Source of the DNA: Gigaspora rosea
Lineage: Eukaryota; Glomeromycota; Glomeromycetes; Diversisporales; Gigasporaceae
Direction: 5' to 3'
DNA length: 64,000 bases
Assembly: GCA_003550325.1 (NCBI GenBank)
Contig: QKWP01001235.1
Span: 5,757-69,756 of the forward strand
A program made the translations under genes and the position numbers. Below are positions 35,130 to 45,215 of this stretch, in pieces. Under the pieces are notes generated by a model that saw nothing but the letters and a program-made list of their open reading frames with translations, was not told where the DNA came from and made no database searches. Every line of letters begins with the position of its first letter. Position 1 is the stretch's first letter.

Positions 35130-35898
35130 ATCAACTAAAAAATGAGTGTCTAAATTTCAAGAGAATTATAAATCATAGACCAATAAACAATGAATAGAAA
35201 CTTGATTAATTGGGAAATTTAGGAATTGGTAATCTTACATAGAAGGTGCGGTTATATTTATTTAATGTGTAGATGCGATTTTGTATGTTCGGATCAAATA
35301 TTAGACATTATGTTATATGTTGTAATTTACCATTATTTTCAATTTCGTATACGGTAAATAAACCCCTACGTACAGTACAGTGCATACTCAATTAGGTATC
35401 ACAAAAGTTATCGCTACACGCTATTCAGGTATTTGCTTAATTAAGCTATAAATTTTTGTATATAATATTATATTATAAAGCTATAGCACCATAGTTAGAG
35501 ATGGACACCATGCGCTTGAATGCATGTATGCGTATGGTCTAGCAATTTTACATTAATATGCCCAAATTTTTCAAACATTTGATTTCCAGAATATCAGTAT
35601 GGTATGGGTGTGCTGATCGGTCTGGTATTAGGGTAAAATACCTATTCTAAAAAAAAAAAAACATATTTACCATACCTGATCTCCTAACCTAACATTAATA
35701 TATAAAACCAAAACAGTATGGAACGGATTTTAAAATGGCCCCATAACGATAACACTGTATCGACATGATAAAATGTAGTCATGAGCTTAATTTCTGTAAT
35801 TCGAAATGCAGTAAATTAATTCGAAATGCAGTAAATCACTTATTTTCACATGATCAAAGTAATTTGTAAAACGTACAGGGAATCGTGGCAGGCGATAA
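35130..35898. other. duplicated 5' flank of kinase copy A
   Basis: This is non-coding and matches the flank of copy B: 35380-35640 pairs with 51670-51870 (shared ACTCAATTAGGTATCAC and AAAGCTATAGCACCATAG), and 35690-35830 pairs with 53690-53840. If the kinase were transcribed its promoter would lie here, but no element can be named. Confidence 0.5.
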
Positions 35899-36514
35899 TT
35901 GTCCGGAGCGTAGCGGGGGACATGTTTAGTCATGGTGATACCAAAATTACGTTGTTGATGCATTAAAGTTACTATTTTGATAATAATTAAGAAATATATT
36001 AAAAACGTAATTTTGAATGTTCATATCTGTCGGCACACATGTCTAGATTCGTAACAACTAGGGAACAGTTTTAAAATCTGTTGTAATCCGGAGCGATTAA
36101 ATTACAAATTTTAATTTTTAAAAAAAATATTTAAAAATTTAAAAATATATAAAATTTATGTAAATATATTTGATTAAATTATATAAATAATAACCCAGCG
36201 CAATGAAAGCAGTACGACTGTCGCTTTTCTACGTATTCTTAATTCTATTGTAGACAGTATGTTTTTTTCTTTTAGTAAATGTTAGAAAATAATTGCATTT
36301 ATAGTTTTGTAAAGAACGCAAGCAAAGGTATCTGGTATGTATGTGCATACGAATTTTGCATAATATTAATCATTTTTTTTAGTACATTTATCACTCGTCC
36401 ATTAGGTGTCCTCCGCTACGCTCCGGACAATAATGCATATTCACGCGTTTGTTGTGACATGTAATGCATGATGATCGCTCCGGACTTGCAACAGTTTTAA
36501 ACTGTTCCCTAGTT
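35899..36514. mobile_element. interleaved inverted-repeat elements (two TIR pairs)
   Basis: One pair is TTGTCCGGAGCGTAGCGG at about 35903 with its complement at about 36430. A second, overlapping pair is CTAGGGAACAGTTTTAAA at about 36058 with its complement ending at 36514. A copy lies in B at 53890-54600, where the first right-hand repeat is deleted and CpGs are decayed. A fragment of the first end is also at about 62612. Clear target duplications were not found. The 61-residue open frame at 36279-36464 is inside and not called. Confidence 0.55.
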
Positions 36515-37556
36515 TTATTGTAGTGAAAAAAATTAAGTTTTCACACATTGAATCTTGTTTTGATACGACCAATAAAGCATTTACTGTACCGTAGTACGTA
36601 TAGCGATAATATTTGATCATAGTGTCAAATTTTCAAAAATGGAATAGAGCATATTACGGTAATTACGTACGTACAGTACCTTCGACGATATATATTGTTG
36701 GGAACGATGCTAAAATCGGATGGTGCTAAAATTTTGACCTATTTTAATATAAAATTTTAAAATTTTTTGAGGTGTTTTTTTTGTCTATAAGGTAGGATTT
36801 GGGAATAGATAAGAGAATACCGTAGTGTTTTGACCTGGGTGGGTGTCACCCGGGTCACCCGCGGGTGGGTGGGTGGGTGACCCGGGTCAAGTTGTTACAG
36901 CCCGGGTGAGAACGGGTGGGTCAACCCGCGGGTGACCCGTGGGTTGACCCACAGGTGACCCGTGGGTCAACCCACGGGTCACCCACGGGCAGAGACCCGA
37001 TACAAAATGCAAATTATATCGAATGTGCAAATTAAACCAAATTTCTAAGAGAACTCACGTGATATTCTATAATGCCGCAATGCCATGTCGCAATAATGCG
37101 ATACCGTAACTACGGTATAATATTATAATGTTATAATTAAGTAATTAAGTCACTCCAAACCGGAAACTGATGAATATGTTATTATTTGCAATACAATCAT
37201 TTCATTTACATTAATTAATCGGTAACATAAAAGTTATTTAAAGTGTATTCTGCAGCAGAATACAATAGTCATAATAAATTTTAAACATGTAAGTATGTAT
37301 GCATATATAAGCCATGAATGCTGTTAACAATTATGTCATTTCCGATCAATTAGCTCGCTAAAGACGTTCTCAAACAATGACTTATAGACTGGTCTAATTG
37401 GCCAAAAAAAATAAATCACGACGTTTAAGTCAAAGACCTACAAACCCCTTTATTCATAGTCATTACATGTACAAAATCTATAAAGTCGACAGAATCAAAT
37501 TCGAAAAATATTTAATAGTATTATTTAAAGGAAACCATAATGCAGTACAGAATTTT

Positions 37557-38164
37557 TTTTTTTTATTAACCTTCGTAGAGGACGCCATGTAGGCGTACTT
37601 TATTAAAATTTACTTACTGACAACTAATACAAAATCATACTATAACAAAAGTAAACCTATCGGCCTATTTACATCTTTATTCTGGGGCCAAGTCCTTTCC
37701 ACTTGCCCTAAAACCTATCTAGACGAGTTCAGAGAAAGATACTTCGTTACCTTCTCCAGACTGTTACGTCCCTCCTTTTGTAAGGCCTTTAGAACCTTTA
37801 ACTCCTTGCTAATTCTCATCTGAACTATAGCAGGTAATATCGCTTCTGGTATCCATTTCTGTCCCCACTTGACCTGGGTATACCAGCACCAGATCTCATA
37901 TAGACAGGTGATATGCAGCCATATAGCTGCTTTACGTTTGACAAGCGCTTTAACATTCGCAGCGGAGAAAATTTCATCCCATGATTTTGGAGGTCCGTCC
38001 TCATTTGAAATAGCCAGGAGTTTGTAAGCTTCGGACCATATTATCTTACTGATTCTACACTCCAGAGCGAAGTGTAATAGGGTTTGTATTTCTCCAGGGC
38101 ATGCAGGACAGTCCCCATTTTCTTCCCAACTGATATGTAGTAGCCGATACCCTAAGGGAAGTGC
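37557..38164 (-). mobile_element. 5'-truncated LINE insertion with poly-A and 14-bp TSD
   Basis: CAGTACAGAATTTT at 37543-37556 and 38165-38178 flanks the insert, and the T-run at 37557-37564 is its poly-A on the minus strand. The front of the element is missing, as is usual for incomplete target-primed reverse transcription. It carries only the end of an ORF2. Confidence 0.75.
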
Positions 38165-38166
38165 CA
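37719..38166 (-). pseudogene. LINE ORF2 C-terminus, about 148 codons, no start
   Basis: On the minus strand one frame is open from the insertion edge to a TAG at 37719-37721. It begins LALPLGYRLLHISWEENG, then has a DCPACPGEIQTLLHFALEC knuckle (C-x2-C-x8-H-x4-C), the type of C-terminal zinc knuckle found in fungal LINE ORF2, and ends in a helical basic tail. The frame has no stops and CpGs are intact, so this fragment is fairly young. It is not closely similar to the end of the LINE at 20.5-27.4 kb, so a second LINE family is or was active. The start is lost with the 5' truncation. Confidence 0.7.
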
Positions 38167-38496
38167 GTACAGAATTTTAATAAACGGTATTATAGCAGAT
38201 AGTATTTCTGCATTACGGCATTACGGCTTTACGGCTCACAGCAATTACGGCAAAAAATACGGCAATGCCGTAACCGTATTAATTTGTAAAATTAATTCTA
38301 CCACCAACTATAGGTTACACCCACCCGGGTAAAATCACTAGTCATATTAACCACCAGAGATTTTTTTTAATTGACCCAGGTGACCCGACGGGTCACCTGT
38401 CGGGTGACCCGGACGTTTGTAGCGCACGACCAGGGACGATGATTTTATGCGTGTATTCTGTAACGAAGTTTTAGTATGGAACCCACCATTCGGAAT

Positions 38497-38591
38497 ATAG
38501 ATGCTGGTGAAATGTGATGAAATAATTTCACCACTATTGGTGAAATTGGTGGTGAATTGGTGAAATTGGAAATTAATTTCACCCATCTATA
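38497..38591. mobile_element. 95-bp MITE with GGTGAAATT repeats
   Basis: ATAGATGCTGGTGAAAT and the complementary right end TATAGATGGGTGAAAT are inverted. ATTCGGAAT is directly repeated at 38488-38496 and 38592-38600. The other copies of the host repeat have one ATTCGGAAT or a close variant and no element, which confirms the insertion. Confidence 0.65.
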
Positions 38592-38681
38592 ATTCGGAAT
38601 ACTTCCTCAAAATTTTTTCTCAACCTTGTTAGTAATTTGCATTGATTAATTTTTAATTATGCGTGGATTTTGTAACGAAGT

Positions 38682-39297
38682 CCCTATGACCGGATCGGCA
38701 CGGTTGGCGTCGGATAGCACGGGTCTTTTTGACACGGGTCAAGATCCGGATTTGTACGGGTATGGTACGAATTGGTACGGATTCTGTGGACCGTGTTGGA
38801 CCGTATGCACGTGCCAATTGTACCGTAAATGATTCGAGTTTTGCAGCAGTTTACTATCGAATCGGCACGGGATTTGGCACGGGCAATGAACGTAAATTCA
38901 CGTGCCACCGCGATAACGATGTGGATTAACTATTAAAACATAAATTTACATAAGTAATCAATATAAGATGAACAAGCTAACTGCATATGAAGCAAAATTT
39001 TGTAAGGAATTTTTTTTGTTAAGACACACAGGGAAGCTTCATTAGTGAAATCATGATATATCGCTCTTTTTTTAAAAAAAAAACCTTTACTGATCTTTCC
39101 AACACGTGTGTAACGTACACATACGTGTCATCTGAACGTGTCATTTCATATGACGTGATATTACGTGCCACCCTTTGCCGTAATGTCCGTGCCATTTTTA
39201 CCGTGCCATTCCGTAAAACGTTCTTGTGCGTGCCACAAGATCCGTGCCATTTCCGACACCAACCCGTACCACCACCCGTACCACTTTTCTTTTAGGG
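38682..39297. mobile_element. 616-bp insertion rich in GTGCCxT / AxGGCAC words
   Basis: The ends are CCCTA and TAGGG and the trinucleotide AGT is repeated outside (38679-38681 and 39298-39300). Comparison with the neighbouring host repeat, which reads GAAGTTTTAG without interruption, fixes the borders. The interior is unusually CpG-rich for this window and is made of many GCACGG, GTGCCAT and CACGTG words in both orientations. CACTA-type elements also make 3-bp duplications, but no transposase is present. The open frames at 38684-38908, 38729-38929 and 39053-39295 are readings of these words. Confidence 0.5.
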
Positions 39298-39808
39298 AGT
39301 TTTAGTATGGAACCCACCATTCGAAGTACTTCCTCAAAATTAATTTTCAATTCAGAACTTTTCAGAATTGTAATTAAAGAGCCCATTATGCGGAAATCAC
39401 TTAATAGTAAATTTTACTTACGAAAAAATTTTTTTCATAATTAGGTTTAGAAGAGTGTTGCCCTTCGCTATACAAAACAATCCCCAAAATAATCCCCAAA
39501 ACGGAGACTTTACTTAGAAGCTTAGAAGCGAAGTTACTATGTGTATTATTACATTTTGCAATTAGTAAAACGAGTATACAAGTACTGATTGCAAAAAAAA
39601 ATAGTCGAGTAAAAAGAACGATCAAAGTGTTTACGGTAAAGTTAGATCTTGAAAATAGACTCTCATAAGCTATTAAATTATCGTATGTATGTTTAAATTA
39701 TTTCTTATACCGGTAATAAAACTTATTACTTATATTACTTTATTCTTGTTAGAATAGATAGTACTGTACGTGTAGTTTGATTAGAATATAAAGCAATGGT
39801 TGTAATAA

Positions 39809-40075
39809 GACCGTTTGAATTTAAAGATTCGTTTAACGTCCCTTTTTTTCATATTGCTTGAGGGGGGAGGGGGGGATAAACAAACACTAAAATTAAACAG
39901 ACCTAAATTAGGTTCAAAATGTACCTGATTTGGGTTCATTTATACCCGTTTTTTTTTTTTTTTTTGTGATTTATTTATATTTTTTATACTCGGTTTCTAT
40001 TGGCTTGTTTAATGTCGAGGGGAGCTCCATTGGTGGGGGGGAGGACGTTAAACGAATTTTTAAATTCAAACGGCC
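39809..40075. mobile_element. PIF/Harbinger-type MITE, 267 bp
   Basis: The left end GACCGTTTGAATTTAAAG and the complement of the right end, GGCCGTTTGAATTTAAAA, continue as inverted repeats for about 34 bp to AACGTCC. TAA flanks both sides (39806-39808 and 40076-40078). Confidence 0.7.
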
Positions 40076-40239
40076 TAACTGACAAATAAATTATTATTTA
40101 AATAAAAATGAAATTTCTCGAGTTTTCTTCCTTTTGATAGATACAATACGAATATAGCAATAGAGAAATATACAATATATAAATAAGTGATACCATTAAA
40201 TAATAATATATTTCGAGGATAGTAGCATCTTTAGCGAAG

Positions 40240-40986
40240 AGCATAGCAGAAGTTCGTTTTGATTGGCTGTTATTAGGATAAATATGATTGGCGACGATCT
40301 TTTTTTTATATAGTCAATTGTAATTTTTAAAGTACTTTTAATAGTAAAAATCGTCGTGTCATATGAAACTTTTTTTTTGTAATACAAAACGTAACAACCA
40401 ACTTTAGTCGTTGGTAGTTTACCTTCAAACTTATTGTTTTTTAACCTGAGATGCAATAAGATGCAGTAGTTCCAAAAACTAGATGAGAGGTGAATGTTTT
40501 GAAAGGTCGGAAGGTGGTTCGGCGGTCTAAACTACTGGTGAGTTGAAATTGAAAGACTCTGCTTCAACTAGTTTGTTTGTGTTTTTTTACGAAAAGTATA
40601 ATTTTAAACTATTATTCTAAACCATATTTTAATATTTTGGATTATAATTTATTTAGTACAAGTATAGTTTGTGAATATGACGTTTATAACACAATAAGTG
40701 ATAGTAATAGTAGTGTTAGGAATGGTCGCGTACGCGTTATTTAGTAGACGTTTATATGTATTTATTGTGAAAAAAATAACAAAACCCTTGTAAAATTCAA
40801 ATTAAAGTTGTTAATACAAAACTGAATTAGTATATTGTAAATTTATAATATGTCTTTAGAGTGTATTGACAAATTTTTTAAAAGTTCGAGAGTTATAAAA
40901 TTTTTGTCCGGTACTCTATCCGGGGTATGATCGACATTTTTTCCGGGGTATCTTAACAACCAATCAAAACGAACTTCTGCTATGCT
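40240..40986. mobile_element. Mutator-like (MULE) non-autonomous element, 747 bp
   Basis: The inverted ends AGCATAGCAGAAGTTCGTTT (left) and the exact complement at the right continue to TTTTGATTGG, and a 9-bp direct repeat TTAGCGAAG lies at 40231-40239 and 40987-40995. A 9-bp duplication with long inverted ends is typical of Mutator-like elements. No transposase frame is present; the 86-residue open frame on the minus strand at 40196-40456 crosses the border and is not called. Confidence 0.75.
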
Positions 40987-40995
40987 TTAGCGAAG

Positions 40996-42020
40996 GGCAA
41001 ATAAGGAAATGATGATCCCGATCACGCATATATTAGTTTAGCCAATTAAAATTGTAAATTTTTATCATGTGAAAAGATCACGTGTTGATTAGCCAATCAA
41101 TTCATAAATTTTTTTAAATGAAAAAAAAACGAAATTTAATTAAAATTTATTAAAATTTATAGCTAAAGCTCAAAAAAATGCCGTTAAATGTTACTGCTAA
41201 ATAATAGCATGTATTTATTAATTTAAATCGGGATTATTGACCTTTTCATAGTGCTTATTTTTTATTTATTTACAAAATCTAATAATCTATATGTTTAATT
41301 ATACGTCTAATTATACGTCTAATTCTACGTCTAATTCTACGTCTAATTCTACGTCTATTCCTATATCTACTCAGATTTCTAATATCTAATACTATACTAC
41401 CTTACACAGCTATCATTCTAATAAGAAACCTCTGCGATTTTAATACATCTTATCTATAAGCTTCTTTATCATATTATAAAAGCACCTACAATAATATTAT
41501 TAATAAACCGCATAGTTAATTAACTTAATTCATATACTTCCAATTTTAAAGGATATCTATGCAAAACGTAAAATAAAAAAAATATACAAACTAAGTTCTT
41601 CACCCTACATTAACGTTATTAAGGCTTTTTTACATTTTTTTTTGTTCAATACGGAAGATTTTGTCAACGTAAGGATCGTAATTTACTTATAACTTCGGTA
41701 AGTAAAGTATAACTTGAAGGTCGAATGATTTAGAATGATTTAACTGATATTATTATAGTATGATATGAAAACTTCAAGATATTAAGTACACTTTGCCAGG
41801 TTCACAGATGAGATAATCTACCCGAGCTTCCGAAAAAAGTACTGTAAAACGTATAAAAAAAATTTCCGAATCAATTGTGTAACGATCTACAACTCGGGGC
41901 ACTCGGGACGGTCCTACCTCGAAATTATAGTAAATTATCACGGGAAATCAAGGGTAGATCTGACCAATCATATACCCGAGCTTTCGGCCCTATATAATTT
42001 TGCCTCGAAATCAACATATG
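40996..42020. other. non-coding DNA with a 12-bp minisatellite
   Basis: 41290-41350 repeats TCTAATTCTACG about five times. The rest shows no gene. Confidence 0.5.
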
Positions 42021-42023
42021 GGG

Positions 42024-42255
42024 TTGAGTCAATAGAAATCAAGCAAATTTTTTATAATAAAATTTTTTTAAGACTTTAAGCAATAGTGATTTAATAAAAA
42101 CTTATCCAAATTTCATAAAAATTTTTTTAAACTCTATAAACTTGCAAAAATTAATTTTTAAAAAAATTTTTACTAAATTGATTAAGTTTTTGTTATTTGT
42201 TGAAATTTTTAACAAAGGTATTAAAAAAATATTTGCTTGGTTTCTATTGACTCAG
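42024..42255. mobile_element. MITE with 24-bp inverted ends
   Basis: TGAGTCAATAGAAATCAAGC at the left and TGAGTCAATAGAAACCAAGC (complement of the right end) are inverted around an A/T-rich core. No target duplication was identified. Confidence 0.5.
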
Positions 42256-42599
42256 CTCCATGTTTTACTAATAAAACTGCTAACCGACGTATTAAGTAAA
42301 ATTGCTCGGATTGTGCAATAGTAGTTGGCAGTATTAAGCTAGTATTAATGCTCCGCAGGCTCGATCCGAGGTCTGAATCCGAATCGTCGGATTAGCTCGG
42401 GTTACACGCAATGCAAAATTTTTTGGACTAAGAGCAGAAGAGTGTCCAGACTCTTGCAATTTAAATTGCATTTTTATGCGATATAAGAAATTTTGACTAT
42501 GCGATATCAGTGCAAAAAAAAAAAAATTAGGGGAGATAAGGAGGACAAATATATTTATATTGATTAAATTTCGATTTTAATAATTAGTGAAAAAAATTA

Positions 42600-43130
42600 C
42601 TATGCCATGTCGCAATTATTCAAAATTTTACATATTATGTGCATTAGGTTGAATGCTATTTGCACGAATATCATTTGCATTTTATGTGTCTAAAATGTAA
42701 TTGCACAAGTCTGGATACTCTACATTGAAGATGTGGATTACATAACAATGTATGGTCATAAGACATTGAAGATGTGGATTACCTAACAAAGTATCTGTAT
42801 TAAACGTTGGATGATATATGCTGTACGTATGTACATACATACATAAATATATACTATTAAAATTTTAATTTTAAATAACCGTTATTGTAATCTGATTGAT
42901 CAAGTATATTGATTATAAATGATATTAAAACATAATAAATGCACTTAATTCTGTTTCTTGGAAAAGGTAAATTTAAAATATTTTGTTCTATTAAATATTT
43001 CAGATACTTAAAAAATGAATCCTAGGTAAGGCCAATATATCAAATGCGAATAATAAAATTACTACATAATCATAGTGATTGGAAATTGTCACAGAATTTC
43101 CATTAATGCATTATAAGATAGATTCCCTTA
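42600..43130 (+). repeat. end of duplicated unit A (matches 56040-56533)
   Basis: Shared blocks include TGTCTAAAATGTAATTGCAC, GAAGATGTGGATTACATAAC and TTTCTTGGAAAAG. Similarity stops after GATTCCCTTAT at about 43131 and 56534, which marks the right border of the segmental duplication. A small local doubling of ACATTGAAGATGTGGATTAC is present in both copies. Confidence 0.7.
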
Positions 43131-43557
43131 TCAGTCAGATGCATGTCACACCTGTTGATATATAAGTTTTAGGTTATAATAAAAATTATAATAAAAACAC
43201 ATAAATTTACTATAAACTTTAAGACTAACTTTATTTTAAACTTTAAGACTGACTTTATTTTCAACTTACACATTAACTTTTTTTCAAATTTTGGGATTAA
43301 GTATATCAAAAATAGTAGATTAAGGTTATTTAGAACACTTTTTTAAAATTTTGCAATTTGCATATTTTCATAATAAAATTTTTTAAAAAGAAAAAGAATT
43401 TTCTATTTGGACACTAGGTGTATTAACACTTAGTTATACAAACCAAATATAAACTCTAATCAAAACATTGATTGAATTAAATGCACTTTGTAAATCATAT
43501 ACAGATTATTTTTTGTACAACAAAAATAAAGCAAAGAACAAAAAATTAATAGTATTT

Positions 43558-44024
43558 TAAAGGTAGAGTGTATATAAATTATTTTCAATAATTATATGTA
43601 ACTACTTATATAAATTACCCAATAAAGATATAAGCAAGGACTCATCTTAAAAAAAAATTATTTTCAATAATAGTAAAATTGTTGCATTATATAGCACAGC
43701 ATACAAAAATTTGCTACTATATTAAATAAAATGTATTTTTTGTTTACATAAAAAAAAAACATATTTATGGTATTTTCAATATCTGAATTTTTATTTCAAA
43801 GCAAAGAATTTATTATTTTATATTTAATTTTTAAAAAATATGCCAAGAAGTTAGCAATAGTTGTGACAGAAAATTTTTTATGATAGACAAAACAAGTTAA
43901 AACTGTAAATAAAAATATCTAGAATATTCAATTATATATTGTATTAGATATTTTGTATTACTAACAATCATAACAATAAGTTTCTTAATAATTATAACAT
44001 TATTACACTCTATCCTTAAAATTT
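43558..44024. mobile_element. MITE family X, inverted copy of 52877-53405
   Basis: The ends TTAAAGGTAGAGTGTATA and, complemented, TTTTAAGGATAGAGTGTA are inverted. The interior matches 52877-53405 in the opposite orientation (for example TAAATAAAATG and GAAATAAAAATTCAGA after complementing) but lacks the 128-bp Harbinger-type insertion found there. Confidence 0.55.
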
Positions 44025-44137
44025 TGTTTATTCTAAAATAAGCTGAACCTTACCTTTGGGTATGAAAAAAAAGTTCTAAGGAGAGGACCAGAAATTAGCT
44101 GATTTTTTGAAGAATTAAAAAAAGTAAAAATAGTATA

Positions 44138-44493
44138 TAGTCAGACCTCTCTAAATTCATAGTATCAGAACCATAATAAAAAATTAAGTTAAACATGTAT
44201 TTAGAGAGGTTATTCATTTAGGAAGGTAAAAATCTATAAGTGTTATATTAGTTGGGTTCAAAAAAAGATATGCATTTAGGGAGGTTTTTACAGTCAAACC
44301 CTGCAATAGTCACATGCCAAAATTGGACTTACTATGTGCCTATTGTGAGATTGTGACTAAAGTGAGCTAAAATTTATATATAGTATACACATAATTAAAT
44401 AGAAAAATTAAGGTGGCTATAGTGAAATTGTAACTAATGTGAATGTGACTATTGTGTGGTTATACTGTATATGCATTTAGAGAAGTCCGACTG
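44138..44493. mobile_element. Tc1/pogo-type MITE nested in family H
   Basis: TAGTCAGACCTCTCTAAATT at the left matches the complement of the right end (CAGTCGGACTTCTCTAAATG). TA lies on both sides (44136-44137 and 44494-44495). The uninterrupted family H copy at 53144-53271 reads AATATAAAGATC at this point, an empty TA target. Confidence 0.75.
44291..44467. mobile_element. Tc1/pogo-type MITE nested in the previous one
   Basis: CAGTCAAACCCTGCAATAGT at the left and the complement of the right end (CAGTATAACCACACAATAGT) are inverted, with TA on both sides (44289-44290 and 44468-44469). This is the innermost of three nested insertions. Confidence 0.75.
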
Positions 44494-44570
44494 TATGAAG
44501 ATCTAACTAAAAAAAGAGGGATCAAAATTTTGGTCAAAATGAAATCAGCTAATTCCTGGTAGTGCTCTAA

Positions 44571-45215
44571 GAATATAAATTATACCAATGGAACTTGGAA
44601 CTAACTGCATATATACTGCTGAAAATTCTAGCAGTATTAAGAAAACCAGTTAAAAAACAAAAGATCAAAGAGTTTAAATAGATAATCTAATATTGTATTA
44701 AAAACAGAGGGCTAGAGCTAATATTTATAGGGTTTACCAAAAATTAGTAAATAATTTTTTTGATTAAAAATTTTTTTAAATTTGTTTATTTTTAACTTAT
44801 AAGCAACTTAAACCTTTTTCTTATAATATAAAATTAAATAATAGAATTCTTATTTAAAATATTATCAAAAAAATTTTAATTAAATATTTTAAATTTTAAA
44901 AAAAGTAGATCATAACTGATAAGTATATTTATAGAAATTTTTTAGGCAAACTTGCCTGAAATTGCTTACAGTTTATGGGATAATAAACAACAAATTCAGA
45001 AAAAAACTTATAAAATTTTATAAGATTGTTTAATTTTGTATCTGAAAAGAATGAACTTGAAGAGCACATATTACTTAATAATTAATTTGATTCCTTCCAG
45101 ACCATTGGTTGTAGAAATTGTTGAATAACCAAGTTTTGAAACTTGTAATTTATTTAAAAACAATAATGAATTAGAAATTGATAACAAAAATTTGAATTAA
45201 ATTTTTAAAATTATA
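44571..45215. other. AT-rich DNA; left border of unit B
   Basis: Similarity to kinase copy A begins at about 44,985-45,030 (a decayed version of the exon encoding the ATNGLEAVKL region of the last receiver). Nothing else is recognised. The terminal receiver exon of copy A has no counterpart here. Confidence 0.5.

Larger units (their letters stand above)
36823..38340. mobile_element. hAT-like element with GGGTGACCC array, split by a LINE fragment
   Basis: The left end TAGTGTTTTGACCTGGGTGG and the complement of the right end, TAGTGATTTTACCCGGGTGG, match at 17 of 20 positions; the next 8 bases outside differ (GAATACCG and GTCATATT), so the target duplication is lost or never existed. The left subterminal part (36825-36985) is an array of CACCCGxGGGTGACCC words. 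Copy B has no insertion at the matching place. Confidence 0.5.
38460..39430. repeat. direct repeat R2 (ACGAAGTTTTAGTATGGAAC), two copies in A
   Basis: A unit starting GTTTTAGTATGGAACCCACC occurs at about 38469 and 39299 and once in copy B at about 55321. The first unit is split by a 95-bp MITE and the second by the insertion at 38682-39297. Confidence 0.6.
44080..44567. mobile_element. Harbinger-type MITE (family H), carrying two nested MITEs
   Basis: The ends are GGAGAGGACCAGAAATTAGC and a complementary right end GAGCACTACCAGGAATTAGC, with TAA on both sides (44077-44079 and 44568-44570). Without the nested 44138-44493 insert plus TA it is 130 bp, almost exactly the size of the uninterrupted copy at 53144-53271. 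Confidence 0.75.

Noticed and set aside
38684-39386. Short Arg/Thr-rich open frames on both strands
   Set aside because: They read the GTGCCxT/AxGGCAC words of the insertion at 38682-39297; no domain and no matching frame elsewhere.
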